A stretch of 64,000 nucleotides of DNA from Chitinophaga polysaccharea (GTDB lineage Bacteria; Bacteroidota; Bacteroidia; Chitinophagales; Chitinophagaceae), in contig NZ_CABFVU010000003.1 in the NCBI RefSeq assembly GCF_902150045.1, forward strand, positions 1,021,902 to 1,085,901, given 5' to 3'. Positions 16,204 through 25,800 of this stretch are shown piece by piece. Made by a program: the position numbers and the translations under genes. Every line of letters starts with the position of its first letter. The first letter of the stretch is position 1. The notes below the pieces were generated by a model. The model saw only the letters and a program-made list of their open reading frames with translations. It was not told where the DNA came from and did not search any database.

Positions 16204-19200
16204 ATGAAAACAAAATTACCAGCACCATTTAAACAAAGGGGTTTACTTTCTTTGGTTTCCGGATCCTGTATGTCCACCAGGATATTCCCCCTGTTCCGGC
16301 GAAAGCCCCTTGCCTTTTCCTGTTTACTTCTTGCAATTATTATGCTTCAGGGCTATCAACTGCAGGCCCAAACCACAGGCTATGTATGGAAGCATGCACC
16401 TGTTGGTGGTGGCGGATTTGTGACCGGAATCGTTACCCACAAAACATCCGGCGACAGGTACTGCCGCACAGATGTAGGCGGAGCCTACCGCTGGGATGCA
16501 GCAAACAATAAATGGATTCAACTGCTCGACTGGCTTAACGAGTCTGAAAATGGGTTTATTGGAGTGGAAGCTTTGGCGCTGGATCCTCAGAACGCCAATA
16601 ATATTTATATGCTCTGCGGAACCTCCTATATAAACAACGGAAGAACGGCTATACTGAAATCTACAGACAAAGGAAATACTTTCACTTATACAGATGTTAC
16701 CTCCAAATTCAAAGCACATGGAAATGGATACGGACGCGGGAACGGGGAACGTCTTGCAGTAGATCCCAAAAACAGTAACATATTATTCTGCGGAACCAGG
16801 GCCAACGGGCTATGGAAGAGTACAGACGCCGGCGTTACCTGGAACCTTGCCTGGAACGGCGTAACTACTACTCCCAACGAGAACGGGATATGTTTTGTAC
16901 TTTATGATCCATCAGGCAACGTAGTGGGCGGAGCATCTCAAACCATATACATAGGCGTTTCCCGCACCGGAAGCGCGAATATTTACAAGAGTACAGACGG
17001 AGGAGCCACCTTTACTCCCATTTCTGCAACCACCAGCTTTATGCCACACCGGGCAGCGCTGCAGGGAACCACCATGTATGTTACCTATTCGGATGATGCC
17101 GGTCCTCAATCCGGTAACGGAGATGGAAAGCTGTATAAGCTCAACACAGCAACCGGCGTATGGACAAACGTTACTCCCGTTCACTCAAAGGATTATTCAT
17201 ACGGAGGAGTAAGTATAGACCCCACTAATGTTAACCGGGTAATCGTTTCTACCTGCGGCATGTATTGGAACAACCAGTTTGGTACCGGCTGGGGCGACTT
17301 CATTTTCCTCTCTACCGATGGTGGATCATCCTGGACGCTTAAAAACGGTACAAACGCCACCTATGATAGTAACGGCATAGGATGGTCTGCCGGGGGCGCG
17401 GTCAACTGGATGGACTGTATCGAGTTTGACCAGGCCAATCTTTCAAAAGTGCGGGTAATAGGCGGTGGCGGAGTCTATACCTGTTCCGATATTACAGCTG
17501 CCAATCCTTCATGGAAATACGATGTGATCGGGATTGAAGAAATAGCATTGCTTGACGGGATAAGTATTCCCGGAGGACCTTTTATTTCTTCCTTCGGAGA
17601 TGTAACAGGTTTTGTACATGAGCCGCTAACCGCTTATCCGTCAAAAAAACTTAGTCCGGCAGATAATAATAACCAAAGCGTCGCTTATGCTGCAGGCAAT
17701 ACCAATAAAGTTGTAAGAGCCTCCAACAGCGGAAATGTTGTTTACTATTCGAACGACAAAGGCGCTACCTGGACAGGCGCCTCCACCAACATGGGTACAG
17801 GAGGAAGGGTGGCCATTAGCGCCGACGGAGGAACCATACTGCATTGCCCCGGAGGTTCAACTACCACCTACTATACAGCTAACAACGGAGCCAGCTGGAC
17901 GGCCTGTTCAGGCGTATCCCTCGGAGACGCTGCCCCGGTTGCCGACCAGGTAAATTCAAACTATTTTTATATTTATAATCCTACCAACGGGCAAATGCTG
18001 AGAAGCTCCAATAAAGGAGCCAGCTTTTCAGTAGCAGGCACACCAGGCGCGTCAACCGCCAATCATCCGTGGGAACCAGCCCTCATCCGGACAGCACCGG
18101 GCCTTGAAGGTCATATATGGGTACCTCTTGGCCTCAATGGATTAAAATATTCAACCAACTACGGGGCCGCCTATACGGCTGTTTCAAATGTAACTTATTG
18201 TAAAACCGTGGGAATAGGAAAGGCAATGCCCGGATCCGGCTATCCTACTGTTTTCATCTGGGGAACAGTATCAGGTATAACCGGTCTTTTCAGATCAACA
18301 GACCAGGGTGCAAGCTGGACCAGGATAAACGATGACGCTCATGAATTTGCAGGCGCCCCATTACTGGTCGGCGACATGAACGTTGCCGGAAGGGTATATA
18401 TGAGCGCCGGCGGAGGAAGAGGCTTAATTTATTGGGAACCCGCTGCCTGTACACCTACTGCCATTACCCCGTATGTACAGATCAACGGCGGAACATGGCA
18501 GCAAACAGCCAATGCTTCTTTAGCTGCAGGCGGCAGCGTACAGTTTGGCCCCCAGCCTACGCAGGGTGGCTCATGGAGCTGGAGCGGGCCGAATAATTTC
18601 AGCGCCGCTACAAGGGAAGTATTCATTTCAAATATCCAGGCCAACCAGGCAGGGAACTATGTGGCTACTTACACCAACAGCGGAGGATGTCAAAGCACAC
18701 AAACGTTTAACGTTTCCGTGACAGGCTCCATTCTGAGAGAATCCTGGACAGGGATCAGCGGAACAACTATCAGCAGCCTGACCTCCAATTCCAATTATCC
18801 AAACAATCCCACAGCCAGAAACCAGATCACCAGCCTGGAAGGCCCCACCAACTCAGCGGATAACTATGGAACCAGGATCCGTGGATATATCCATCCCCCT
18901 GCAAGCGGAAGCTACACTTTCTGGGTAGCAGGAGATGATAACACGGAATTATACCTCAGCACCAGCGATAACCCGGCTAACAGCCCAAGGATAGCGTATG
19001 TGGATGCGTGGACCAATTCCAGGGAATGGAATAAGTACAGCACACAGCAATCCGCCTCCATTAACCTGACCGCCGGGCAGAAATACTATATTGAAGTGCT
19101 TCATAAGGAAGGCAGCGGCGGAGATAATGTTGCTGTAGCCTGGCAGGGCCCCGGTATTTCGCAACAGGTGATCGCAGGGAGCTATCTCTCCCCCTTCGTT

Positions 19201-19497
19201 CCGGGAACAGGCGGTACCTTGGCTGCCGCCAAACTATCATCAAACGTCAGCGCTGATGAAGATGCTGTTAGCCTGTATCCGAATCCCTCCAATACGGGAA
19301 GGTTTACAATGCTTCTTCCCGAGGTTCCGGAAAATGTACTCATAAGAATTTATGATAACCAGGGCAGGATGCGCTACGAAAAGAAAACTCAAGGGAATAA
19401 AAAGATAGAAATCGATTCACAGCTTGACGCAGGGTTCTACATTATCACGATAGAATCAAAAAAATTTAGTTTCACTAAGAAACTGGTCGTTAACTGA
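16204..19497 (+). CDS. GH74-like xyloglucanase with Ig-like, PA14 and T9SS sorting domains
   Basis: A ~1097-residue exported glycoside hydrolase. The N-terminal two-thirds is a GH74 double beta-propeller: it opens APVGGGGFVTGIVTHKTSGD, has RTDVGGAYRWD with Asp90 and FGDVTGFVHEPL with Asp466, the two positions of the catalytic Asp residues in GH74, and many BNR/Asp-box repeats (STDGGATF, SNKGASF). Family members cut xyloglucan backbones. Residues ~747-840 are Ig/PKD-like, ~840-997 are a PA14 domain (RGYIHPPASGSYTFWVAGDD), and the last ~80 are a T9SS type A tail (LYPNPSNTGRF .. KLVVN). A second ATG at 16270 would give a shorter, more typical signal peptide. It faces the related gene at 28282 across relics. 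Confidence 0.9.
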   Translation: MKTKLPAPFKQRGLLSLVSGSCMSTRIFPLFRRKPLAFSCLLLAIIMLQGYQLQAQTTGYVWKHAPVGGGGFVTGIVTHKTSGDRYCRTDVGGAYRWDAANNKWIQLLDWLNESENGFIGVEALALDPQNANNIYMLCGTSYINNGRTAILKSTDKGNTFTYTDVTSKFKAHGNGYGRGNGERLAVDPKNSNILFCGTRANGLWKSTDAGVTWNLAWNGVTTTPNENGICFVLYDPSGNVVGGASQTIYIGVSRTGSANIYKSTDGGATFTPISATTSFMPHRAALQGTTMYVTYSDDAGPQSGNGDGKLYKLNTATGVWTNVTPVHSKDYSYGGVSIDPTNVNRVIVSTCGMYWNNQFGTGWGDFIFLSTDGGSSWTLKNGTNATYDSNGIGWSAGGAVNWMDCIEFDQANLSKVRVIGGGGVYTCSDITAANPSWKYDVIGIEEIALLDGISIPGGPFISSFGDVTGFVHEPLTAYPSKKLSPADNNNQSVAYAAGNTNKVVRASNSGNVVYYSNDKGATWTGASTNMGTGGRVAISADGGTILHCPGGSTTTYYTANNGASWTACSGVSLGDAAPVADQVNSNYFYIYNPTNGQMLRSSNKGASFSVAGTPGASTANHPWEPALIRTAPGLEGHIWVPLGLNGLKYSTNYGAAYTAVSNVTYCKTVGIGKAMPGSGYPTVFIWGTVSGITGLFRSTDQGASWTRINDDAHEFAGAPLLVGDMNVAGRVYMSAGGGRGLIYWEPAACTPTAITPYVQINGGTWQQTANASLAAGGSVQFGPQPTQGGSWSWSGPNNFSAATREVFISNIQANQAGNYVATYTNSGGCQSTQTFNVSVTGSILRESWTGISGTTISSLTSNSNYPNNPTARNQITSLEGPTNSADNYGTRIRGYIHPPASGSYTFWVAGDDNTELYLSTSDNPANSPRIAYVDAWTNSREWNKYSTQQSASINLTAGQKYYIEVLHKEGSGGDNVAVAWQGPGISQQVIAGSYLSPFVPGTGGTLAAAKLSSNVSADEDAVSLYPNPSNTGRFTMLLPEVPENVLIRIYDNQGRMRYEKKTQGNKKIEIDSQLDAGFYIITIESKKFSFTKKLVVN

Positions 19498-19518
19498 CAA
19501 ACTTTTCGCCAGTTACGG

Positions 19519-19553
19519 GGAATGCTTCCAATGAAGCATTCCTTTTTCTTTTT
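19519..19553 (+). terminator. Rho-independent terminator of the GH74 gene
   Basis: Perfect 10-bp stem (GGAATGCTTC and complement), CAAT loop, then TTTTTCTTTTT, 21 bp after the stop. Confidence 0.93.
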
Positions 19554-19633
19554 CACTATTTCCGGATATGGTTTCTGGATCGACAAAGATCATTCTTTCA
19601 ATGCAGAATACAGGGCAGGAAGGATATATATCG

Positions 19634-20038
19634 GATGCCATTTACAATACAATCGTAGTTTTTACAGGCGGTAAAGCCGGGCATCGATTCGCTCCAATAC
19701 ATTTCCAACGCCAGCGGCGAAGGACAGCTGTTTAATAAGACGATCATTTTCCCAACAAACCAGTGTAACTATTAAAAAGCGCCGATATTATACGAAAAAA
19801 AGGGATCCTATCCCTTATGTTAAAGCAAACCGGAGAACAAACCATCCTCTAGCCATTGTGAACTTGCACTACATATAAATTTTACCGGGATGCAGCTTCA
19901 GGTCATCTGTATGCACGAAGAGGATATCTGAAAAACTCCAATGAATTTGAGATCGAATTTAATTTGCTATCAAAGATCAACAAATACCTTATTGATTTTA
20001 AAATCGGAGATAGTGAAAACGAGGTGTTGATCACGTAA
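19634..20038 (+). pseudogene. Scattered coding relics of unidentified gene(s)
   Basis: Three stop-bounded stretches read like protein without starts. 19634-19672 gives DAIYNTIVVFTGG. After a frame change, 19671-19775 gives KPGIDSLQYISNASGEGQLF and ends NQCNY. Then 19868-20038 gives KFYRDAASGHLYARRGYLKN and EFEIEFNLLSKINKYLIDFK, ending EVLIT. The first two join naturally across one indel near 19672. They may come from one or two lost genes. No family recognised. The rest of 19554-20100 shows no other structure. Confidence 0.4.
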
Positions 20039-20100
20039 TGGGTGGTTCCCCGGAGAGATACGAATTAACTAAACAACTGATCCATTCCTCATTTTCAAGA

Positions 20101-20613
20101 CTATTGCAGTGTCTTTCCTGGCCAAGAAACCAGACTTACAGACAACGGCTTCAAAAGGTATATAGCTGTGGTCAACGTTTTGTCAAACGACAATCCCGCA
20201 CTTACCGTCTCAGCAAAAATATCAGAAGTCATTTTTTCCCGACAGCTATCATCAAAATAATAGATTATAGGAATGAGGATGGAAAAGTTTTTCGATTTGG
20301 TTGCTCCAGGGAAAATATTCCTCCATTTTACTGCATCAAATACTTTCACTTTGCTGATAAACTCTTCTTTAAGTGCGGAAGGAAAGTTTTTTGAAAAGAT
20401 TATTTCCCTTTCTCTGATTCCATTCGTATAAGAAAGAATAAACGATACTGTAACAGACTTACATTGCTGTTGTAGCTCTTTGGGAAATTGTATATCATTG
20501 ACGATCTTTTTTGTAATAGTGTCATACTCAGCCTTATACGCATTTATATCTTGCGTAAACCCTGCAATACTAAAGAATAATAAAGACACCAACAGCAAAA
20601 AACATTGTTTCAT
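20101..20613 (-). CDS. Small secreted TonB_C-like protein, partner of the zincin relic
   Basis: 170 residues with a signal peptide (MKQCFLLLVSLLFFSIAGFTQ). The mature part follows the pattern seen in TonB C-terminal domains: a strand VTVSFILSYTNGIREREIIF, a helix, then VKWRNIFPG and a final strand ILIPIIYYF. The same layout occurs in the proteins at 32050-32556 and 31432-31925, which are clear paralogs (conserved W..IF, then a hydrophobic 'liPv.y' strand). It starts 18 bp downstream of the broken metalloprotease gene ending at 20632, mirroring the locus at 32-33.6 kb. Function unknown; the TonB_C resemblance is by pattern only. Confidence 0.65.
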   Translation of the reverse strand: MKQCFLLLVSLLFFSIAGFTQDINAYKAEYDTITKKIVNDIQFPKELQQQCKSVTVSFILSYTNGIREREIIFSKNFPSALKEEFISKVKVFDAVKWRNIFPGATKSKNFSILIPIIYYFDDSCREKMTSDIFAETVSAGLSFDKTLTTAIYLLKPLSVSLVSWPGKTLQ

Positions 20614-20631
20614 GGGAAATCAGATTTGTAT

Positions 20632-21110
20632 TTAGTTACATTTTGTTCCAGATTGACCGCGCTTGTATGCTTTATTTTTATCAATGATACTCTGCGCCCC
20701 AGTCGGGCTTGTTCTGACCAAATTCAACCATGAATAGGATTCATGGAGACCGCCCCAAGCCAGTGCCTTTGCATCATCAGCGCTGATTGATGGATACACT
20801 TCTCTTATCCCTGCTGCCATCTCATCGACATAGAGGAGTCCCATTTCATTGTGATCTTCCATCAAGGGATTAACATTTAATGCCTTGAAGTAGGCATGAA
20901 GAACTTCGTGCATTATAGTAGCTGCTATATACTCTTTTGAGGCAGTCGCAAGCTGAGGTGTATTTAATGTAATACGCAGGTTTTTATACTCTCCCGATAT
21001 TGATCCATAACCTTCATCAGCATCTCTGGTATCATGCAGGTTCGCCTCAGTGAAGTCCCAAAAGAAGTAAAACCAGGAGAAAATGAGAAACAGATAATTT
21101 ATTTTTCATA
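20632..21110 (-). pseudogene. Secreted HExxH metalloprotease (SprT-like) relic
   Basis: ATG at 21110 opens a signal-peptide-like sequence (MKNKLSVSHFLLVLLLLGLH) that hits TGA. A frame shifted by one base then runs open to 20632 through LRITLNTPQLATASKEYIAA, TIMHEVLHAYF (zinc-binding HExxH), DHNEM and SADDAKALAWGGLHESYSWL to GTKCN. The C-terminal ~110 residues match the protein at 32559-33653 (EYIAATLLHEIAHG, QHNEMF, DDADVLAYEGLDGT, GTKCSK). The middle is much shorter, so the gene has a frameshift and probably an internal deletion. The Met in TIMHEVLH is internal, not the true start. Confidence 0.6.
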
Positions 21111-21406
21111 GAAAAACTTATGAGACACAAGCTAATCCTAAATAATATATCTGCCATTAAACATGTTTAATAAATTAAATTGGTAGGCTATATAACCCAA
21201 ATAGTTAATGTTATCCGAAGGCAAGATTCTCGTTGTATTATATAAAATGGCAATGTGGTGGCGCATGACACGACTGTCTGGGGCTAGGCTGGAGGGTAAT
21301 TGGCGGCGTTATAATAGGAGAGCTGGATAAAAATAAGCGTAAAGAGTAATTTAGGTGCCGAATACGTAAGGAACTGATAAAATCAATGAAACCTTCCCGT
21401 TACGCT

Positions 21407-21904
21407 TTATCTGAATAACTCTTTAATCGTGGCCATCGGAAGGAACATTCTTTTACTGTCAGGCAGGCGGATGAACCCATAGTTTTCATAAAATATGCGG
21501 GCTTCTTCATCCAACGGGTCTACCACAACTGCGATGGCGCCCACTACGTTGGATGTTTCATAACTCTTTTTTAGCGCATCCAGGAGCAGCAATTTGCCGA
21601 AGCCTTGTCTGGCAAATTGTCCGTCAATAGCAAGTCTGCCCAACAGTATGACGGGAAGATCCTTATACGTTGGTAGTTTCTTTTTGGTCGTTTCAGGAAG
21701 TGATCCCCTTTTAATTGCATCACTGGAAAGGGTGTAATATCCTTTTATAACACCATCCTCCCCTTCCAGCACAAAGCAGGCAGCCACTTTCCTGGCAACG
21801 TCCTGCTTGGCCTGCGTATGCAAATAAGTATCCAGTGATGGCTTACCGCAACAGAACAGTGCTTTTTTGTGCCGCGAATCCAGGACTACAATCGAACGTT
21901 TCAT
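21407..21904 (-). CDS. GNAT-family acetyltransferase toxin (TacT/AtaT-like)
   Basis: 165-residue GNAT. Acetyl-CoA-binding signature LLGRLAIDGQFARQGFGKLL (the RxxGxG/A loop is RQGFGK) and the C-terminal FYENYGFIRL. Toxins of this group acetylate aminoacyl-tRNA and block translation. The context settles the assignment: its ATG overlaps the stop of an upstream DUF1778 antitoxin by 4 bp, the standard type II toxin-antitoxin layout. The active-site Tyr is likely in the FYENYGF element. Confidence 0.9.
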   Translation of the reverse strand: MKRSIVVLDSRHKKALFCCGKPSLDTYLHTQAKQDVARKVAACFVLEGEDGVIKGYYTLSSDAIKRGSLPETTKKKLPTYKDLPVILLGRLAIDGQFARQGFGKLLLLDALKKSYETSNVVGAIAVVVDPLDEEARIFYENYGFIRLPDSKRMFLPMATIKELFR

Positions 21905-22182
21905 TTTTCTTTCATTTGCTTTTTATATAGCGCTGCTGCATCTTTTAGCTTCTTATTGGGCTTACGGGGATTCAGAAGTGCATCGAAAAATATTTCCTTA
22001 TCCCGTTTAGAAGCCAGAATAGCATTGTGCTGCTCTATTATTTTTTCTGCATGGCTTTTCACGGAAAACAGCACAAAATCAGTAAGCGTTTTGTAGCCTT
22101 CCAAGTCTGCCGCATGTTCGAAATACCGCTTTAGCTCCACCGATAGTCTGATGTCAAACCGTGTCATTTCTACAGATTTCAT
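21901..22182 (-). CDS. DUF1778 ribbon-helix-helix antitoxin (TacA-like)
   Basis: A 93-residue antitoxin. The N-terminal ribbon-helix-helix reads TRFDIRLSVELKRYFEHAA, with KTLTDFVLFSVKSHAEKII as the second helix. The C-terminal Lys-rich tail (NPRKPNKKLKDAAALYKKQM) would wrap the GNAT toxin. It leads the operon and overlaps the toxin gene by 4 bp. RHH dimers of this type usually autorepress their own promoter. Confidence 0.9.
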   Translation of the reverse strand: MKSVEMTRFDIRLSVELKRYFEHAADLEGYKTLTDFVLFSVKSHAEKIIEQHNAILASKRDKEIFFDALLNPRKPNKKLKDAAALYKKQMKEK

Positions 22183-22760
22183 TGTTTTAAAAAGATTTAA
22201 AGGTTAAAATATCTCACATAAATGTACGGAAAACAGCCGTACAATGGACAAAATTACCCTTTAAACCTTCAAATGATTAATTTTCAACCAATTACACTAA
22301 ATGTTCTCCTTTAAAACAAAGTGCTTATTTTATACATCGCTAAGAGATAAACATAACACTACTTGTTCTCTTTGTCATCTCTATTCGGGCAGCAGTTTAT
22401 CCAGGCATTCTGATATCTTTCGCTTCGTCGGTTTTGTAATAATTAAACAAGATTTCTTCGTTTTCATACTTAAGTTTCAATAATTCATAAACCTATACTC
22501 ACGCAGATCCTTTCGAGAATGATATAGTTTATATCATTCCGACAGATAGTTACATTCTCCACTAACACACAAGGGAAGCCAATAATAATGGCAGGCGTAA
22601 GCTAATTCTCTACCCCTCTGAGATATACATGGCCCGGGAGCATTAAGGTAGCGCCAATATTACACATCTTAAATCCGCCAGGTACTATTACTATACCCTG
22701 AATTAATTATTTAATGCAGAAAAGCTGCTTCCTGACATAAAAGACCGTTAACGCCTTGTG
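22183..22760. other. Intergenic region with one short coding-like relic
   Basis: 578 bp. On the minus strand, 22397-22492 reads YELLKLKYENEEILFNYYKT then DEAKDIRMPG and stop, without a start codon; it looks like the end of a lost small gene. No other structure seen. Confidence 0.3.
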
Positions 22761-22797
22761 AAAATAAAAAGAAGGCTGACCCCAAAAGGTCAGCCTT
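22761..22797 (-). terminator. Rho-independent terminator of the large GH74-like gene
   Basis: On the minus strand: perfect 10-bp stem (AAGGCTGACC and complement, 22772-22797), 6-nt loop, then CTTTTTATTTT. Just beyond the stop at 22820. Confidence 0.93.
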
Positions 22798-22819
22798 TCC
22801 TTTACTCTTAAAAACATCA

Positions 22820-25800
22820 TTACTGTTTCACTACTTTCATCGTCTTACTTTGAGGGCCCTGGCTGATATTGATATAATAAATACCTGGTTTCAGATTTCC
22901 ACCAACCTGGTAATACACACCGGCATTTATTTTTGCAGAATAAATAATGCTGCCATTGTTATTGATAATGGTAAGCAGCGTCGGTGCTTTCGAGTCTGAC
23001 GTCATTCTTACATTAAACACGTTACCGGAAGGATTCGGATATACATCCGTTGTGAAATCCAGTTTACCTCCGCTGCTTAATTTGTTGCCGGCTACTGCGA
23101 TCATATTTTGATTTTGATTTACACTTTGCAGGGAATCCGCCGGTGTTAAGTTCCGTACTTCGATACCAGCAATTGAACCACTGTAAGGATCATACAGTCC
23201 TGTTTTAGGATAAAAGATCACCTGTATCAGACCCGAGGCGTTTGCTGTTGCCCTGATGGTCCGTATAACAGCGGTATTCAACCTGTTGCCTGCGGCCTGG
23301 TAGATATTAAAGTCTATAAGGCTATCCAGTCCATTAGTGGCTTTTATGCTGAATATCCTTTTATTTTTATCCGACTCATTCGGCTCAACAAAGTGCATGC
23401 GGATAGCATACGTTGTATTGGGAGTGAGCCCGCGCAGGTAATAACGCATCTGGGTGTTATTGCTTTTGAACACGCGTATATACTCGTATACCTGCCGGGG
23501 AGCGGGATCGGTTACATACGACAGATCTACAGGCGAACTTACCCTTTGTATCCAGGTATACCCTGCATGCCAGAGTTTATCAGTTCCGGTAGGCCCTTCC
23601 GGAACATACTGCGCAAAGGTGGTATTGGCATACGGACCGGGAGGAGTTTGCGTGGTGCCTGCGTTTATGCCATAAACCGCCGACTTATTTGTTTTTAAAA
23701 CTTCTATACAATAGTCATCCACCCATGTTGTGCCGAATCCTACCTTGGATACCCAATAAGTAAGGCCTGTTGCACTATCAGGCACATTGATGGTATCTCT
23801 TATCTGCGCCCAGTTCTCCCGGTATGCAGCTACATTGTCTATTTGTTTCTGATAAGCGGTACCGGTAGCTGCACCAAGACTATCTACAAAACCAACACCG
23901 TATCCAGACCACCATGGATAACCCGTAGCGTCTTTTTCTATTTTGACCCATTGGCTGAATACAATGACGCTGCCGCCTCTTACAGGTATGGAGTCTTTTA
24001 TGTTCAAAGAAGTGTTTGCTGTAGTGGAACCAAGTGTAACGGCTTTATCGCCGGAATGGCCTTTCCCGCTAACGGTGTACACATCCCCTGTTGTAGGAAT
24101 ACGCTCTTTATAAGCTATCCAGTTAATAAGGCCACTTTCAAAACCGTAATTGGGTATTCCTCCGCATGAATCAAACGGCACCACTGTTACCGGCAAAGCA
24201 GCGGAAACCCCTGAACCATCCTGTGTATTCACGTTAATGGTAAGAGCGCCCTGTTTAATGGCAGTGACAAGACCTGTACTGTCAACCGTAGCAAAGGTGG
24301 TATTGGAACTGCTCCATGTTACTTTTTTAATAGAAGTATTAGCCGGCAGAAAAGTAACTTTTATCCGCAGCGTATCCCTTTCTCCTATAATGGCGGTGGA
24401 CGGTTGCAAACTAATACCGGTGGCCAGTACATTGGCTACATGGATATTGGCCTGTGCTGCAATAGCCGGGTTATCTGCCGAGGCGGCGGTTATTACCACA
24501 TCGCCTTGCCTGATACCGCTGATAGTGCCATTGCTGCTTATTTTGGCCACAGTGGTATCTGAAGATGTCCATACCACCCCTTTATTGCTGGCTTTTGCCG
24601 GGTTGATGGTAGCCTTGAGTTGTAACGTTGATCCTACAAATACATTGGCTGAAGTGCTGTCCAGCGTTAAGGATGTAACAGGTACATAGATAACCGTATA
24701 GGTTTTCACCGCCGTAAAACCACCTTCTGCAGATGTAGCGGTGATAGTAACCGTGCCGGCGCTTTTTCCTGTTACCACACCGCTCAGGTCTACAGTAGCG
24801 ATAGCATCGTTGGAAGATCTGTACACCAGGTTCCGGTTGGTGGCATTTGCCGGTGTGGTGGTCAGTTTCAGCGTGTCTTTATAACTTACATAAAGATTAC
24901 TGCTGTCTGAATGAATGCTGATCCCCTGGAGCGGGATGATGCTTACCTCGAGGGCGGCTACAGAAGCCATGTTAGGATCATTGACGTCCATTTTGGGAAT
25001 GAAGTTTACCGTTATTACACCGGCGTTATCTGCTTTTGCCTCAAGGGTGCGTGTAATTACGGTGTTCAGCTTATTGCCGGCCGCCTGGTAAATATTGAAG
25101 TTAATGAGGCTGTCGCCGCTGGTCTTCACACTAAACAACCGCTTGGCTTTGTCGGCATCCTTTGGCTCAACAAAGTGCAGGCGCACCGAATAGTTGGCAT
25201 TAGGAATCAGGTTGCGGAAAAAGTAACGCATCTGGCTTGCCGAATTTTTGCTGATGCGCATATATTCATATACCTGGCGCGGAGCAGGCGCTGTTACCTG
25301 GCTCAGGTCCATCGTTGCCGTGTTACGAACGCTCCAGGTATACCCTGCATGCCATAGTTTATCGGTTCCGGCGGGGCCTTCGGGTATATATTGGCCAACC
25401 GCTGTATTCTCAAGTGGCGTTGCCGGGCTTCCCGTTGTTGCCGTTGTACCCGCATTGATAGCTGTTACAATGGTGTTTATGATCAGCTGCACGGTTCTGG
25501 CAGGGCCTCCGTCTGCAGGGGAAATGGTGAGAGAGGTAGTTCCAGGTTTTAAGCCGGTCACCACGCCATTGGCATCCACTTTTGCAATGGTACTATCCGC
25601 CACAGACCAGTTCAGCGTTTTATTGGTGGTATTTGAAGGCGCAGGTACAGCAACAATCTGCTTGGGCGTATTCATAGTACCATACACCACGCTGTCTATC
25701 ACAATACCAGTGGATATAGTGGGTGGAACAACGACGATCTGTCTTGTATCCGTTTTTCCTCCATCAACTGATGTAACGGTAATAGTAGCAGTACCTGCAT

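Noticed and set aside
22301..22483. 60-codon plus-strand ORF
   Set aside because: The opposite strand shows better coding character (22397-22492 relic); the translation is Phe/Cys-rich noise.
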